Source: Sphaerulina vaccinii (Eukaryota > Ascomycota > Dothideomycetes > Mycosphaerellales > Mycosphaerellaceae). Taken from it: a DNA stretch of 64,000 nucleotides. This document shows positions 42,726 to 54,279 of the stretch, one piece after another. The notes under the pieces are model-generated. The model saw only the letters and a program-made list of their open reading frames with translations. It searched no databases and was not told the origin of the DNA. Position numbers and translations under genes: made by a program. The DNA is taken from contig JAKUDP010000003.1 in assembly GCA_022570795.1 (NCBI GenBank), forward strand, positions 1,550,001-1,614,000. The letters are read 5' to 3'. Each line of letters starts with the position of its first letter. The first letter of the stretch is position 1.

Positions 42726-44728
42726 ATGGCACAAGATGAACCGCCAAGCCGCTCGATCGCTCCATCATATCCTGTGCCTCGAGGACGGATTGTGGCTGTA
42801 GAGCACCCGTGCATAGTAAGGAACTTCGACAAAGGCTTCAAGTCGCTCGGCGGCGAGGCTCATCTCAAGCACGTGAGTGACAGCAAGGAGTACCCAGCAA
42901 GGTAGGTTCCTCATATGTCGAACAGATTCTCGAACATCATATTGGCGACTCGAAACTCAGCAACAAGCAAAATGAACTTCCAGAACCCACAGCTGGTGTC
43001 TCGCTCAGGCCAGACGACCCATTCGCAAAGAGACTCACATCTGCCGGCGTGCCAACCAGGAATGTGCTTGTCAAAGTGACTGTGCCCAAGCGGACTGGAC
43101 GCAAGCGTAAGCGTGGCTCTGATGAACCTTTCTCTTATCCTGAGCAGCCCGAAACACAACAACTCACGAGTGTTACTGGTCCTCAACTACTGGACCGACT
43201 GCGTGATAACGAAGGAAAGTACCAAATCGAGCCCGTGGGTATACTCCGCGAGACACATCGCTTCCGGGCACTGCCAGATTTTCAGATGCGCAGTGGGGGA
43301 CTTCCCGTCATGCAGAAACTGCGAGATCACGTCTTGACGCCCAAGTATGACAAGCTGTCGAAATTCTCTATCGATCTATCAAGTAGCACATACGAGGGCG
43401 AACTAGGGTATCCAGCTCCGCCCAGGTTCACCAGTTTTGACATGCCACACAAGTATGAATACCAGCAGGCTCCAGGCGTTGTCTTTGTACAGAACGAAGA
43501 TGGCCAGATCCAGTCCAAGAATATCGCCGCACCAGTCAAACGATTGACGTGGGGATTAGCCCCGGACATCGAGGAGGTACCTCAAGGTCCGCCACATGAG
43601 CTACCGCGCAAAAATCCAGGAGGCGAAATGCTGCCGAAGGCGGTGCAAGAATTGGCCATGATACTGGAAGACCGCCCTTTAATCACGAAGCGTGTTGCTC
43701 TCAATTCCATGAATGTTATTAGTGAGAGCATCTTCAAAGAGGCAACACAATACGTTGGTTACAGCTTCAAGGCTGGGCCATGGAAAGATGCTCTCATCAA
43801 GTATGGAGTTGATCCTCGGAAGGACCCCAAGTACCGCCACTATCAAACGCTCATGTTTCAAATGGATGCGCACGCTTTCAACTCTCACGGCCAAGATAAA
43901 TCAGCTTGGAAGCAGAACGAGACCAACACCACATGGGCAAGACCACTTCGGCACCAGAAGGATGCGCCATCGACACATATCTTTGACGGCAAAAGTATCA
44001 CAGCGAACGGAAAGACATGGCAGATTTGCGATGTGCATGATCCTGTCGTCCGCAATCTTCTACAGACTGAAGAGCTTCCAACAGAATGCGATGTCTACCA
44101 ATGGGGCTGGTATTACAACGGCACCATGGCAAAGGTGCGAACCATTATGAAAGACAAGATGAAGTATCTTTTCGCCAAGGAAGAACCGCCACATGCAGAC
44201 TATGAGGTGCTTGCAAAGCTGCCTGACCATCTCTCAAGAGCCAACATCAAACAAGCTATTCTCAGCTCAAAGGAGTACAATGTCCATCTCATGCTACTGG
44301 CAACGGAGGTGCGGAATATTATCAAATCTGGCGACAATTCGAACGTGAGAAGCTCGAAGAACTTGTGGGAGCGAAGATCAAAAGGTATCAGCGTCGACAA
44401 GGATGATAGCGATGACGACAATGATCTGAACGATGACCTTCAGGACATTGATGATGGGAACAACGTCGAAGGTGACTTTGCGCAGGACCTTACAGCCTTT
44501 GATCTCGATCCCGCGTTGCAGGGAGAAGCTAACGGTGGTACTGTCGACGAGCATGAGGATGCGAAAGGAGATGATCAACCGCACGCTGAAGACGAGGGAG
44601 ATGTTATTATGGCTGACGAGTCGCGAGCAGAAGTGGACGACAGAGACGAGGAGAGCAGCAGTATGCCGCTTGCTTCCGATCAGGTCGAGACCGAGACCGT
44701 GGTCAACAACGAGGACAGTCAAGAATAA
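42726..44728 (+). CDS. TFIIIC subunit tau95 / Sfc1 (GTF3C5 family)
   Basis: 649 residues from ATG 42726 with one intron, 42873-42925. Exon 1 starts with a Pro/Arg segment and VEHPCIVRNFDKGFKSLGG, the conserved N-terminal opening of tau95 proteins. RPDDPFAKRLTSAGVPTRNVLVKVTVPKR follows in parts, ending in a basic KRTGRKRKRG patch. The triple-barrel dimerisation part is followed by the DNA-binding half with IFKEATQYVGYSF and FKAGPWKDALIKYGVDPR. The C-terminal 120 residues are strongly acidic, as in yeast Tfc1. The protein helps TFIIIC bind the A box of tRNA genes. Complete. Confidence 0.93.
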
Positions 44729-45798
44729 CTTGTCCTCGATCTAATGTAGTTCTGCCACGTAGTGTGACCACGTTACACTTTGAAAGCTCATAAGTGCGAC
44801 ACCTAAGTCATTTCCAGTCCGCGGCTTAGTCTATCGATAATCAGTGGTTGAGAGAAAGCATGCACTCCATGATCTCGTAATGCCAGGCTTCTTGACTAAG
44901 TGACCAGGGGGGCCTTCTAGTCGGCGAGTCGTTGCCAACCGGCCATGCACTAGCGCGGACCTCTATTCATTGGTTGTCTTAGTGCAAGGATATGCTTGAC
45001 GCGTCCACTGACTTCAACTTGACTTTTCGCGTTCCAGCTTCGACTTCACCTCGCACTTGCAAAAATGAGCAATTCTCCAGCCCTGCCTCTCGACTGAGCT
45101 CGTGAGGCCTCCACCGGGACCATGAGATCCCACCACCACCATTTCGGAGACGATCCTCCGAGCTTGGCCATCACGACCATTGGATGTACCTGATTTCGAG
45201 GCGATGGTTATGGAGAACCACGTGGAAAAACGTGCAAAGTATGCACAGTGGACTGCCCCCGATGGAGATTCTTAAGGTCGCTGCACTCCGGACTTTACTA
45301 ACAGCTACGCCTCTCACGTGTCTGCGGATATGATCAAGATGCTATGAACGCGAACTCAAGCTCAATCATTCTCTCACGCGAGCATTCGAATCGCCGAGAG
45401 GCCTATACCCTCCTGAGCGACTTCTCTCGTACCCAACAGAGAGTCGTGAGTGTCAAAGGCGCAGGTTGGATAGCATAGCATCTCTGTGGAGACTCTTTAC
45501 TTTACGCTTTGCTATACCATGGACCCAAGCCAAGTAGCAAGCTGAAGGTTTGACATGTGTCCATAGGTATGCTAGGGGCGGGTCTTGGGACTAATCTTTT
45601 GTGCTGTCGAAAATTCTCTGTCTTTGCAACATCCACTGAATACAGTACAGCACAGCTCCGAAAAGACTTCTCCACTAACGCCAACTAATCGCACAACTAG
45701 AGCGCAACAAAGTCAAGGCCGGAAAGCAGAGCTACTGCAAGCAGGTATTAGTTCTCTCATCAGCTTGAGCTTTAATCAGTCTTACAGGACCAATTAAG
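44729..45798. other. Intergenic, 1.07 kb
   Basis: 3' region of TFIIIC tau95 and promoter of the F-box-like gene. Only short frames; no repeat or structured element stood out. Confidence 0.55.
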
Positions 45799-47048
45799 AT
45801 GGGTCCTCGCTCTCGCTTCGGCAAAGGCATAGCCCTTCGGGATGTCCTAGATCTCCTCTTCGCACCGCAAGATACCACCACCGCCACTGCCACTACCAAC
45901 ATGCCTTCTGGCAGGATCGACAGACCGGCTCGGACAAAGAACTTGTTGTCTCGACTACGCAGGTCGAATTCGGACAGGATCAGGGGCTTGCCTATGCGAA
46001 GGTTCGATCATTTGCCACGTTCTTGGAGGAGCTCAATACCCAGTCTGGGTGCTCTAGATTTAGCCACTGAGAACGGTCCTCACTTTGCGTCTACCCTTAC
46101 ACGACTATTGCTCGATTGCGGCACCGATTGTGTCTCCGCCACCGAACGTGTCTTTGACATTACTGAGCTCGCAGAAATGTGCTTCGTTGCCATCGAAGGT
46201 GAAGGATATCATGGCGCAACCATAAAGAACGACCCTAGATTTCCAGCTATTCAGCTCTTTCCCCTACGCGGAGTGAACCAGTCGTGGAGAGCGGTAATCG
46301 ATGGAAGTGTGAAACTTCGAAGACACATGGGCCTTGTGCAAGGAGAGGAGCTTCGTCTAGATGACATGCGACAGTGTCACGATCATTTCCTGTCATACAC
46401 GGATCCAGACTGTGATGGTAAGTTGAATCAGGCCAAAAGTCTTCCCTCTTTTCGAGTTTCCACTGAGCTTGAGCCTGCTGTGGTGACAAGCTCAGAAACA
46501 GGGTTGCTGCGACACTTTCGCGCCGTTCAGAGAACATTGCTAACTGTCCACCTTCTACCTTTATAGGATGCCCCAGATGTCATCCAGATTTATTTTGCGG
46601 ATATAACCCACCAAGTATGCGCGAACTTGGCCAAATCCGACCGCTACTGTGGTTGTTGGAATATAGCGGCATAGCGAGTCGAGAATTGCCCGACATGGTC
46701 CTGCGATATGGCATGTATACCTTCGAACCGACATTGTATCCTGACGCGCCGATGAGGCCCGGTTTAGACGCACCAGAGGCGTCATGGCGTCAAATTGAGA
46801 TATTCGGTCAAGTCAGTTCTGAAGAGCAAGATCTCCGAATTGTTCTGGACTACAGGTCCGATGCCTGGATCTTTTATGCTGGACCACAGTCAACGCTTGG
46901 AGACTTCTACGAGTTTTACGAGGTCTACCGCTTCTATCTTACTGCGGTATTCACCTGGGTCCGTAGCGATGCACTGAAGTGTATAAGTGGCTGGGACGAC
47001 TTTCGCTCGATACATTTTGAACCTGAATGTCCATCCAGCGGTTGGTGA
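45799..47048 (+). CDS. F-box-like fungal protein
   Basis: 366 residues from ATG 45799 (a later in-frame ATG at 45901 is possible), one intron 46418-46566. The middle reads FDITELAEMCFVAIEG, then IQLFPLRGVNQSWRAVIDGS and VKLRRHMGL. This is the pattern of the large fungal family in which an F-box helix is followed by LxRVxxxWRxxIDGSxxLxRxLFL. Exon 2 starts with CPRCHPDLFC, a possible zinc-binding pair, and continues with a region poor in motifs. F-box proteins feed substrates to SCF ubiquitin ligases; many in this family lack evidence of Skp1 binding. Fast-evolving and often lineage-specific. The 149-nt intron is longer than others in the window. Confidence 0.75.
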
Positions 47049-47536
47049 ACAAGTTGAGAGTAGCCGCGCTGCTGGGCCACTCATGTTCTCTCGATCGCAA
47101 TATCGACCATGCTATCAAGGTCGGCGAGCATGATAGCGATGGAAACAGCAGCGGCTTCTGGAGACATATCAAGATCGAGTTCCTTTCAATCCTCTGCCTG
47201 TAGCTGATGAACCACGTGGATATTGTTGGCCGGCACCGCTTCAACTTTTAAGCGAAAGGATGGCTTGGTACAACGTGAGCGGCTGGAGCCACAATTGTGT
47301 CGTCATGCCACTGGGCGCAACGACAAACTTGATTTCTGGTGTCAAGTCTGGATTCAAGGTCCATTGTACGAGAAGAGTTGGACGAGTATACATGTACCGA
47401 TATCTCTCCATGAAGCGCTAAAACCACTACACACCACCACACACACCTACGACAAGGATTATCCCACAACTGTGGTTCACTTCAAAGCCAAGTCTACTTA
47501 AGCCTAGGAACTCCAAGCTTTACACTCCATTGCAAC
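47049..47536. other. Intergenic, 488 bp
   Basis: 3' region of the F-box-like gene and leader of the small charged-protein gene. A 92-residue frame from 47223 has no recognisable features. Nothing supported. Confidence 0.5.
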
Positions 47537-48064
47537 ATGCCGGCCGACGACTTCTATGAGCTTGGCGGTGAAGGGGTTACTGCACTTATGGAGACCGAGC
47601 ATGGAGACCGGGTCTTACATCATGTTGCAAATACTCATCCTTGGCATTCGCACGACAAGAGCAAATCACGGTCACGATCGCAGAGGAACAGTGGAGATTA
47701 TCAGCGTTCTGTACCACCAAAAGGTTCGATGTATGCGGGTTGGTCCATCAAGTCATTGTTTAGAGGTAGTGAAGACCAGAAGAAGCAACGAAAATCAGCA
47801 TCGGAACCCAAACGATCATCGAAGGAGTCAAGGGCTGAGCCCAGAGAAGCGAGTATCGACTACGAAAGAGAGGCTCGCGAGGCCCTGAGATTGCAGGAAG
47901 AACGACGCGAGAAGTTTCGAAATGCAAAGAGCAGTTATGTTCCTGTCCAGACAGTGCGCAGTCCTGACGACTTGCAATTCGACCCATGTCGTATGCAAGC
48001 CGACGTTGGCAAGGCTGTCAAAGAAGCTGCGAGTCGATCAAGTGCTCAGATGACAAGACGATAA
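47537..48064 (+). CDS. Small charged hypothetical protein
   Basis: Intronless frame of 175 residues from ATG 47537. Not recognised. The N-terminal 50 residues are acidic to His-rich, followed by a Ser/Arg/Lys segment (DKSKSRSRSQRNS) and a charged, probably helical stretch, REAREALRLQEERREKF, that could form a short coiled coil. No signal peptide or membrane segment. The C-terminal third has regular hydrophobic spacing. It sits between the F-box-like and GNAT genes on the same strand, with nothing to link them. Steady codon use and the clean start support a real gene. Confidence 0.6.
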   Translation: MPADDFYELGGEGVTALMETEHGDRVLHHVANTHPWHSHDKSKSRSRSQRNSGDYQRSVPPKGSMYAGWSIKSLFRGSEDQKKQRKSASEPKRSSKESRAEPREASIDYEREAREALRLQEERREKFRNAKSSYVPVQTVRSPDDLQFDPCRMQADVGKAVKEAASRSSAQMTRR

Positions 48065-48281
48065 TGAGGAATAGCAACAGCATAGAGTCCGTACTCCCAC
48101 ACGCCTATCGCCGCGAGAGATATTCTGGTCCGCTTAGTAAGCCACTAGCAGGAATGGCTCCTCTTGGACACCGAACATTTGGAGATTTGCCAAATACATA
48201 CATATACTCAAGGACTCCTTCTCGAGCTGCACAAGCATAGATTTCTGAAGATTGCAAGATTGAAGCCAAACATCAGCAACC

Positions 48282-48954
48282 ATGGCAACATTCATTCTTC
48301 AGCCACTACAAGAAGACGACATTCCTCGCTGTGTAACGATATATTTCGCAGCATTTCAGAACGCGCATTCCCTCGGCTGCTGGCCTCGCACTCCAAGCGT
48401 CCGAGCATGGTGGGAGACAATGATTCATGACGAACTCCACGAGCCTGGCGCACATTGGCTCAAAGCAGTGTCTACTGGAAGTGGAGATATTGCAGGCTTT
48501 GTGAAGTGGCAAGAACCGAAGCCTGGTGTCGAGCCGGATACCGATCTTCCGGAATGGCCTCAGGGAGTTGATGCAAAGTTGTGCGATGAGACTTTTGGCG
48601 CATGGGCGAAAGCGCATAGAAATTTGATGGGCAGTCGAGGTCATTGGTGTAAGTGTTGCTGAAGAATTGACAAGAGTGATGCTCACTTCTGTTGTGATTG
48701 TAGATCTTGAGATGATGGCTACAGACCCTGCGTTCCAAGGCAAAGGTGCAGGCTCTTTGATGATGAAGTGGGGACTAGATCAGGCAGATGCTCAGAACAC
48801 GGAAGCTTTCTTAGAAGCATCTCCAGATGCGGTACCGCTCTACGAGAGAGCTGGATTTCGAGAAGCAGGTCGTGTCGATACTTTCATCGATAATGAGAGG
48901 GTGAAGGAGACATGGTACCGAAATCTGTTCATGATCAGGCCTGCGAAACAGTAA
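48282..48954 (+). CDS. GNAT family N-acetyltransferase
   Basis: 205 residues from ATG 48282 with one intron, 48649-48703, which joins GSRGHW to YLEMMATDPAFQGKGAG. That strand and loop form motif A: the QGKGAG loop binds the pyrophosphate of acetyl-CoA, followed by the helix SLMMKWGLDQAD. Motif B is seen as AFLEASPDAVPLYERAGF, the usual ending of this fold. Small fungal GNATs of this type acetylate amines or unknown small molecules; the substrate is not predictable. An aromatic insert (WPRTPSVRAWWETM) after the first helix is shared with many ascomycete paralogues. Cytosolic and complete. Confidence 0.9.
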
Positions 48955-48968
48955 TTGATTGTAACGAA

Positions 48969-50576
48969 CTATTTTTCTCGCAAACTATACTTCAGATACA
49001 TCGGTTGATGCGGCTTGTGCGCAGTGTGCTCGTTTCGATCGACAGGCGAAGGCGTTGTGCGGTTACCATTCTTGTCGGTCAGCTGAAAGTCGAAATAGGC
49101 TGCGAAGAAAGCAACAATCATGTTGTTTTCCAGTTTCGCAAAGCGCATGCCCAAGCATGGATGGCGCGCCAAGCCCCAGCCCATCCAGGCATATGGCTGC
49201 TTCTTGTCTTCTGCTCTGTCAGGAAGATATCGGCTAGGATCCCATTCGTCAGGATTTGTATATATCTCTGGATTGTAGCTAAAGTGATCGACATTAGCAC
49301 GTAGTCTTGTAGATTTTCACTGGCAGAGAGTTACTTACTGGATGTCTCCAGTTGCCATTGCCGCGTAGTGTCCAGGTGGAATGACTTCCCCAGTCTGCTT
49401 GTTGATCACAACGTCGGTGTTCGACATGTTCTTTCGGAAAGCAGTGCCAGACATTTGCAGACGAATCGTGTCTTTGAGACAGTAATCGATCATAGGAAAC
49501 TCCCCTTCCCAAGCCTCAATAGGTACTTCCATCAAACGATCCTTGAGTGGTAGGTCCTTATTCGCACAGTACTTGTCTGCCACTTGCTCCACTTCCTTGC
49601 GCACACGATTCATCCATTCTGGTTTATGTGCGAGATAACACAGGATCCAGGCTGCGTTGATGCCGCTGTTAAGTTGACCAGCGAACAGAGCTCCGAGAAC
49701 GAAAGTCAACATGTCAGTGACATTGTCGCCTTGATCTATCAGGTACTGCAATGCATCGTCTTCTCTTCTGCCGGTCTTGCTGCGATCATCCACAACCTTC
49801 TTGAAAATCATGTAAAGCTGTCCACCTGCGATAGTTCGCTTCAGTTTCGCGGGCACAGGCATCCATGGGTACATGATGGCGGTATGTGATGCAGCGCCTT
49901 CGATCGTTTCAAAGAGGTTGAGCACCTTAGCAAGCAGTGGCTGATCATCTGCAATCTCGTTGCAGCCTACAGTCCGCATCGTGAACTGGAAGACCATGCG
50001 ATATATAGAGTCGAAAGGATCTGTGATATGCTCAGGCTTGGAGGCAAGATCATCGAGCATCATCCGGGCATCCTTGAGCAACTGTGGCAATCCATCTCTA
50101 AGCATGTTTCCCTTGAGTATCGCAATAATGCGCTTCGAGAAGTACATGGTAAAAGCTGAATCATTATTGTTCTCCGTCAGAAGCGCAGCAGCCATATTGC
50201 TGTTGTCCTTCTTGACCTCTGGTGCACCAGCAAGAAGGGTGGAATATCCTTCGGAGAAAGCCAGGCGCTTATCCTCAAGGAAGACTTTGCGCTCTTCCTC
50301 GCCTGATACGCCGACGACTGGATGCTGTCCAGCATAGAAGCTAAAGTTTCCAGTCTTCGAAGCGCTCCTCGCCCTCTCCCACCAGGTCCATCTCTCAGTG
50401 AAGAAGTTCACATGTCCGATGAGAGGTATCCAGCCAGTAGAGGTCAGCTGGGGAGCATTCTTTGGGAATGCCGGCTTATGGAACAGGTAGAGAACGAGAC
50501 TGAGCAGAACCACGGAAGACCCTAGAGCCAGAGTGTAGGGATGCAGACTTGCAGTCTCCAGTGATAATACAGCCAT
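48969..50576 (-). CDS. Cytochrome P450 (CYP51-like clade, atypical signatures)
   Basis: 515 residues from ATG 50576 with one intron, 49279-49338. An N-terminal anchor helix (LALGSSVVLLSLVLYLF) implies ER location. The I-helix region is LGALFAGQLNSGINAAW. The K-helix signature reads LKDTIRL, so the usual ExxR is D369-x-x-R372. WDPSRYLPDRAEDKK follows, then the heme loop WGLARHPCLG with the thiolate C454. In it the usual Phe at -7 is Trp447 and the Gly at -4 is Ala450. The overall order resembles CYP51-related fungal P450s that carry similar motifs. The substrate is unknown. Exon 2 ends with a poorly conserved tail. Expressed and active form likely since heme Cys and Arg are kept. Confidence 0.92.
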
Positions 50577-51516
50577 ACTTGGCAGCCGTGATTGTGATCC
50601 AGATGTGATCAGTGCTGTCGCGAGTCTTCAGCGACCGAACGATGAGCGATGTCGTTGGTGAGCAATGGCCGGGTCCTCCGTAGATTCTACCTCGCGATGG
50701 ATATACCAACCTCACTCTCAAGAGCTGGCTCTCTGAATGTGTACTTGAGCTTGTATGGTGGCCAGACGAATGGATGCTTGCGTATACTGTAGTCAGTGGC
50801 TATAACGAAGGATGAGACCCGACGAAGACGGAGGAAGAGGACGAGGAGGAGACGTTTCTTCCCTTGTCAACGATATACCTCCTCGGTGTGGTGCGAGCTG
50901 GACAGGGTACAACGATTGCCGGTTAAGGTTTGCCTCGCCAGCGATTGTCTTGCAGGCTTGATCATCATTGCCCAATAGGCGAGCCAACATCATCCTGCCT
51001 GCACGGGTCAGATCAGCGCAGCGGCGGGATGTATGGATGCCGAAGTCTGCCACGTGAGTGCGAGATGATGTTGATAGAATGTCGTACAGGATATGGCAGG
51101 AACAGACGAATAATTGGTGTTTCCTCGAGGATGACCAGACACGTGAAACTGGCAAAAGGTGTGGGCGCAATGCTTGTCTAATTTTAGTCTCAGTCTAAAC
51201 GATCGGGAAGAAGGGCACCCGTGGGGATGACTAAGGTCTGAACCGTGCGGCCGCTGAGAACTTGTCGACTTCCACCTCGGACTGGTACGAATTGTAAAAT
51301 ACCATGAACATACGAGAATTTCGTACTTCCACTCCTTGATCTCCACTTCTCCACTATCCGGTCTCGTCTGGTTCTTGCTTCCTGCATCTTGAGCTGGACT
51401 ACATCTGTGAGAGACAGTTGATTGGCACATCAAAAAGGCTTTCTGGAGGAGTGATTGATTCCACGCCTAGTAGCAGACACCGTAGAGGTTCTGATGACCT
51501 TCCTTATACACGCCGT
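50577..51516. other. Intergenic, 940 bp
   Basis: Promoter of the P450 gene and 3' region of the small secreted protein gene. A GA-rich tract (cgaagacggaggaagagg) lies near 50,822-50,850. No gene seen. Confidence 0.5.
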
Positions 51517-51976
51517 TCATATACTTGCAGCGACTAGGTGGTCAGGGTCAGCATATGCTACGTCTTTTACGGCTACTTTGGAAGATCCATACTTTCCGTC
51601 CTTTTTGCATGGGTGCCCCTGTGTTGCGAATCAGCAAAGCCAAGATGGAAGCACGCAACATCATCGATACTCACAGCGTGACAGCCAAGAGTCGCTGGGT
51701 TGGGAGGATTGTGTGGTGGAGCATTGTATATCTGGCAGTATCCATTTCCATTTGGCTTCTTGGGGTCTTTATGGCATTACTATAAGCCGCATCAGTACAT
51801 CTCCTGCACAGCCAAGGACACTGCTCTCGAGGCAATCCCTTGTTACTTACATATGTGGGAAGCTGGCGCTCCGTCAGTTCAGGTTCGGGCTCTGCAAAAG
51901 CTTCGGGTTCTGCAAGGGGACTGGCGAAAGCTATAGCAGTGTAGGCGATGATGGCGGCAATGATTGAGGCCTTCAT
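51517..51976 (-). CDS. Small secreted protein, 94 residues
   Basis: From ATG 51976, with introns 51732-51850 and 51619-51674; both are GT...AG, the second with a CTGAT branch, and exon lengths of 126, 57 and 102 nt keep phase 0. The N-terminus is a strong signal peptide, MKASIIAAIIAYTAIAFA, followed by an acidic propeptide-like stretch (EPEAFAEPEPELTERQ). The mature part includes a Pro/Asn-rich NAPPHNPPNPATLGCHA and then GHPCKKDGKYGSS. Only two Cys are present. No known domain. Effector, pheromone-like or defence roles are all possible; none is shown. Alternative: using the 47-nt inner intron gives a product that stops within three codons, which is less convincing. Confidence 0.55.
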
Positions 51977-52404
51977 GGTTCTGGGTAAATGATAATAGTA
52001 GTAATTCCGGCCAGGAAACGAGGTAGCTTGAGCTTGCAATGCATCTCTCAGCGAGACTGAGGCTTCCTCTTATTTTATGGCAAACGGAGCGGACCTACTG
52101 ATGATGGCACTCATAGTATCGCGGCCACGACCTCAACGACTGTAGGCAGTATCCTACATGTCTTCGATAAGCCAAGCCATATATCCTTCCAGATTACCAG
52201 GAATCCAACATGGAAAGTTGGCCTACGCCGAAGTCCCGAGTAAGAACTGCATTGATACGAACACAATCTCAAGTTTTGATTGAGACTGTAGTAAGTCAGA
52301 CGCTCGAACGAGGGAACACTGCCACTAACAGATACTGCAGGGCTGACGTTGAAGACGATCTTCACATGCGGGCCGCTGTAAGCCTCGTACTGGGAAGTAC
52401 TCCA
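51977..52404. promoter_or_regulatory. Promoter of small secreted protein gene, 428 bp
   Basis: An A/T-rich CATAAAATAAG on the minus strand near 52,071-52,081, about 95 bp upstream of the start, could act as a TATA element. TCTTCACATGC at 52359-52369 fits the UAS-INO consensus, but it lies just past the AAA gene stop and may be chance. Confidence 0.3.
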
Positions 52405-54279
52405 CTACTCATCCTCGTCTTGGCCTTGCTCCCTAGCTCTCGCCTCCTTCTCCTTCTCCATAAGCAAGTCTTCCGCCCACTTCTCCGCGCACTCCACTGC
52501 ATATCTTGGCTCCTTCTTGTACTTCATCAAATGATTCTGGATCTCTGCTGGCGTGAAGGTATTGTCAGGTACGTGACCCGCGAACTCGATTGCCAGCTCT
52601 TCCAAAACGCCTTCCGACAACGCTGAAAGCTGGTTCTCTGAACGGGTGAGAGCGTGGCCGTTACCATTCGCGTGACCATTGGCGTCTGACTTCTGATGAC
52701 TGTCATGTCTCGTATGGCCATTTCGAAGTCGGCCAGTAAGCTTGAGCTCGATATCTGGGACCTGGTCGCTGGCAGCATACATTCGCACGAAGAGCTCGGA
52801 TATCTGGTCTCTCGCGGCAAGCTGGAACTCAACCTTGCGATCGACTCTGCCTGGACGAACAAGTGCGGCGTCGAGCTTCTCTGGGTGATTTGTGGTCATG
52901 ATCAGGACACGACCTTCAGCGCTTGCTACGCCATCGATGGCATTGAGAAGTCCAGAGAGCGAGATGCCGGTACCTGGGGCACGATTTGGACCTGCGCCGT
53001 TGTTCTGTTGCACATTGGCTTGTCGGCCGCCACCTTGGACTGGCGCGCTGATGGCTTTGAGTTCGCGTGCAAGGTCCTTCAAGGTGTAGTCGTCTTCCTT
53101 TTTCGCCTTCTCCTTGCTTTCTTCTCCTTCTTTGCCATCCTTCTTGCCCTTTGACTTGTCCTTCTCGTCGCTTGCACTATCTCTGAGCAGTCCGGCAGCA
53201 TCCACATCTTCAAGAAGTACGATGCAGCGGCGCGGCAGCCCATTAAACAACTGAAGCAAGTCGCCCTCGGTCAGAGTCGGCTCCTGTAAGCTGATTGCGA
53301 AAATCTCGAGTCCGAAGATGCCTGCAAGCGCGAATGACAGACTTGTCTTTCCAGTGCCTGGAGGTCCATGAAACAGATAGCCGCGACGATACGGGATACC
53401 TCGAGTCGCGTACCAGCGAGGCGAAGCTGGGTGCAGATACTCATTCATGTCGCGAATGATCATCGACTTCTGCGCAGCATCCAGAATCACAGTCTCCATT
53501 GGCCGAGATGGCCGAGAAGAGGTCTTCGTCCAGCTGCCACCGAAACGAGCTCTGTCTTTGGGTGTAGGATGACGAATCGTAGTTGTGTTACGCAGCCTGT
53601 TCAGAGACCAAATCTTGATCTCCCTCAGCAGGTCTTTGATTGGATCTGTGCTGCGACCTATGCAATCAAGCTGGAGGACGTCGTCATCTGAGCTCCCGTT
53701 GAACGTCACCTGCACACGCTGGCTGCTTTGTCTTTGTGATCTCTTGAAGAAGAAGACAGTACCTTTGTGGAAGATGTAGTTCTGGCCGTAGTACGGTTCG
53801 AATCTTGGTGGCAAACGGGCACTCCACTTCGTATAGTCGAAGATGCCGTTCTCGTCTAGAGCGTCTCCAGCGATATCGTCAGTCCCATCTTCAGCTTTGG
53901 AACCAGACTGGGTCTTTGCTCGCAACGATCGTCTGCTGCCAAACTTCTGATTTTCTGCAAGCCATGCCATTACCTGTCCGAAGATATCATCATGCTCGTC
54001 AACATGGACGGATGACATGAAGGCTTTGCGAAAGGCACTCTCGAGCACAGCCCAAAGATATGATCCTCCCTTCATCACAGCCAGTGCTACGAGTCCTACC
54101 GAGACAATGATCGATGGATCGAAGCCGAATGTTGCGAACACATATCGTGAGATCAGACCGTATCCTGGTATGAGTGCTTCGAGTATGTTGGGAGGTAGTT
54201 CGGTGAGTGATAGCGGATCTGTGCCATTCTGTGCTGTTTGAGGTGGTGGCATCACTTTTGCCAGTTTTCGGAAGTCCAT
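52405..54279 (-). CDS. BCS1-like AAA ATPase
   Basis: Intronless, 624 residues. An N-terminal membrane helix around SIIVSVGLVALAVMKGGSYLW precedes the BCS1 N-domain (WARLPPRFEPYYG-type segment, then LLREIKIWSLNR). The AAA module starts at the RGIPYRRGYLFHGPPGTGKT Walker A, with Walker B CIVLLEDVDAAG and the second region of homology at GRVLIMTTNHPEKLDAALVRPGRVD. A charged, Lys/Glu/Gly-rich insert of about 80 residues lies between Walker B and the SRH. A C-terminal helical lid and acidic tail follow. BCS1 itself moves the Rieske protein across the mitochondrial inner membrane; this long-insert form is one of several fungal paralogues, so mitochondrial function is not assured. Confidence 0.9.
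   Translation of the reverse strand: MDFRKLAKVMPPPQTAQNGTDPLSLTELPPNILEALIPGYGLISRYVFATFGFDPSIIVSVGLVALAVMKGGSYLWAVLESAFRKAFMSSVHVDEHDDIFGQVMAWLAENQKFGSRRSLRAKTQSGSKAEDGTDDIAGDALDENGIFDYTKWSARLPPRFEPYYGQNYIFHKGTVFFFKRSQRQSSQRVQVTFNGSSDDDVLQLDCIGRSTDPIKDLLREIKIWSLNRLRNTTTIRHPTPKDRARFGGSWTKTSSRPSRPMETVILDAAQKSMIIRDMNEYLHPASPRWYATRGIPYRRGYLFHGPPGTGKTSLSFALAGIFGLEIFAISLQEPTLTEGDLLQLFNGLPRRCIVLLEDVDAAGLLRDSASDEKDKSKGKKDGKEGEESKEKAKKEDDYTLKDLARELKAISAPVQGGGRQANVQQNNGAGPNRAPGTGISLSGLLNAIDGVASAEGRVLIMTTNHPEKLDAALVRPGRVDRKVEFQLAARDQISELFVRMYAASDQVPDIELKLTGRLRNGHTRHDSHQKSDANGHANGNGHALTRSENQLSALSEGVLEELAIEFAGHVPDNTFTPAEIQNHLMKYKKEPRYAVECAEKWAEDLLMEKEKEARAREQGQDEDE

Noticed and set aside
53785..53800. 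GGTTCGAATC resembling a tRNA B box
   Set aside because: It lies inside the BCS1-like coding sequence (PPRFEPYYG) and no cloverleaf can be built around it.
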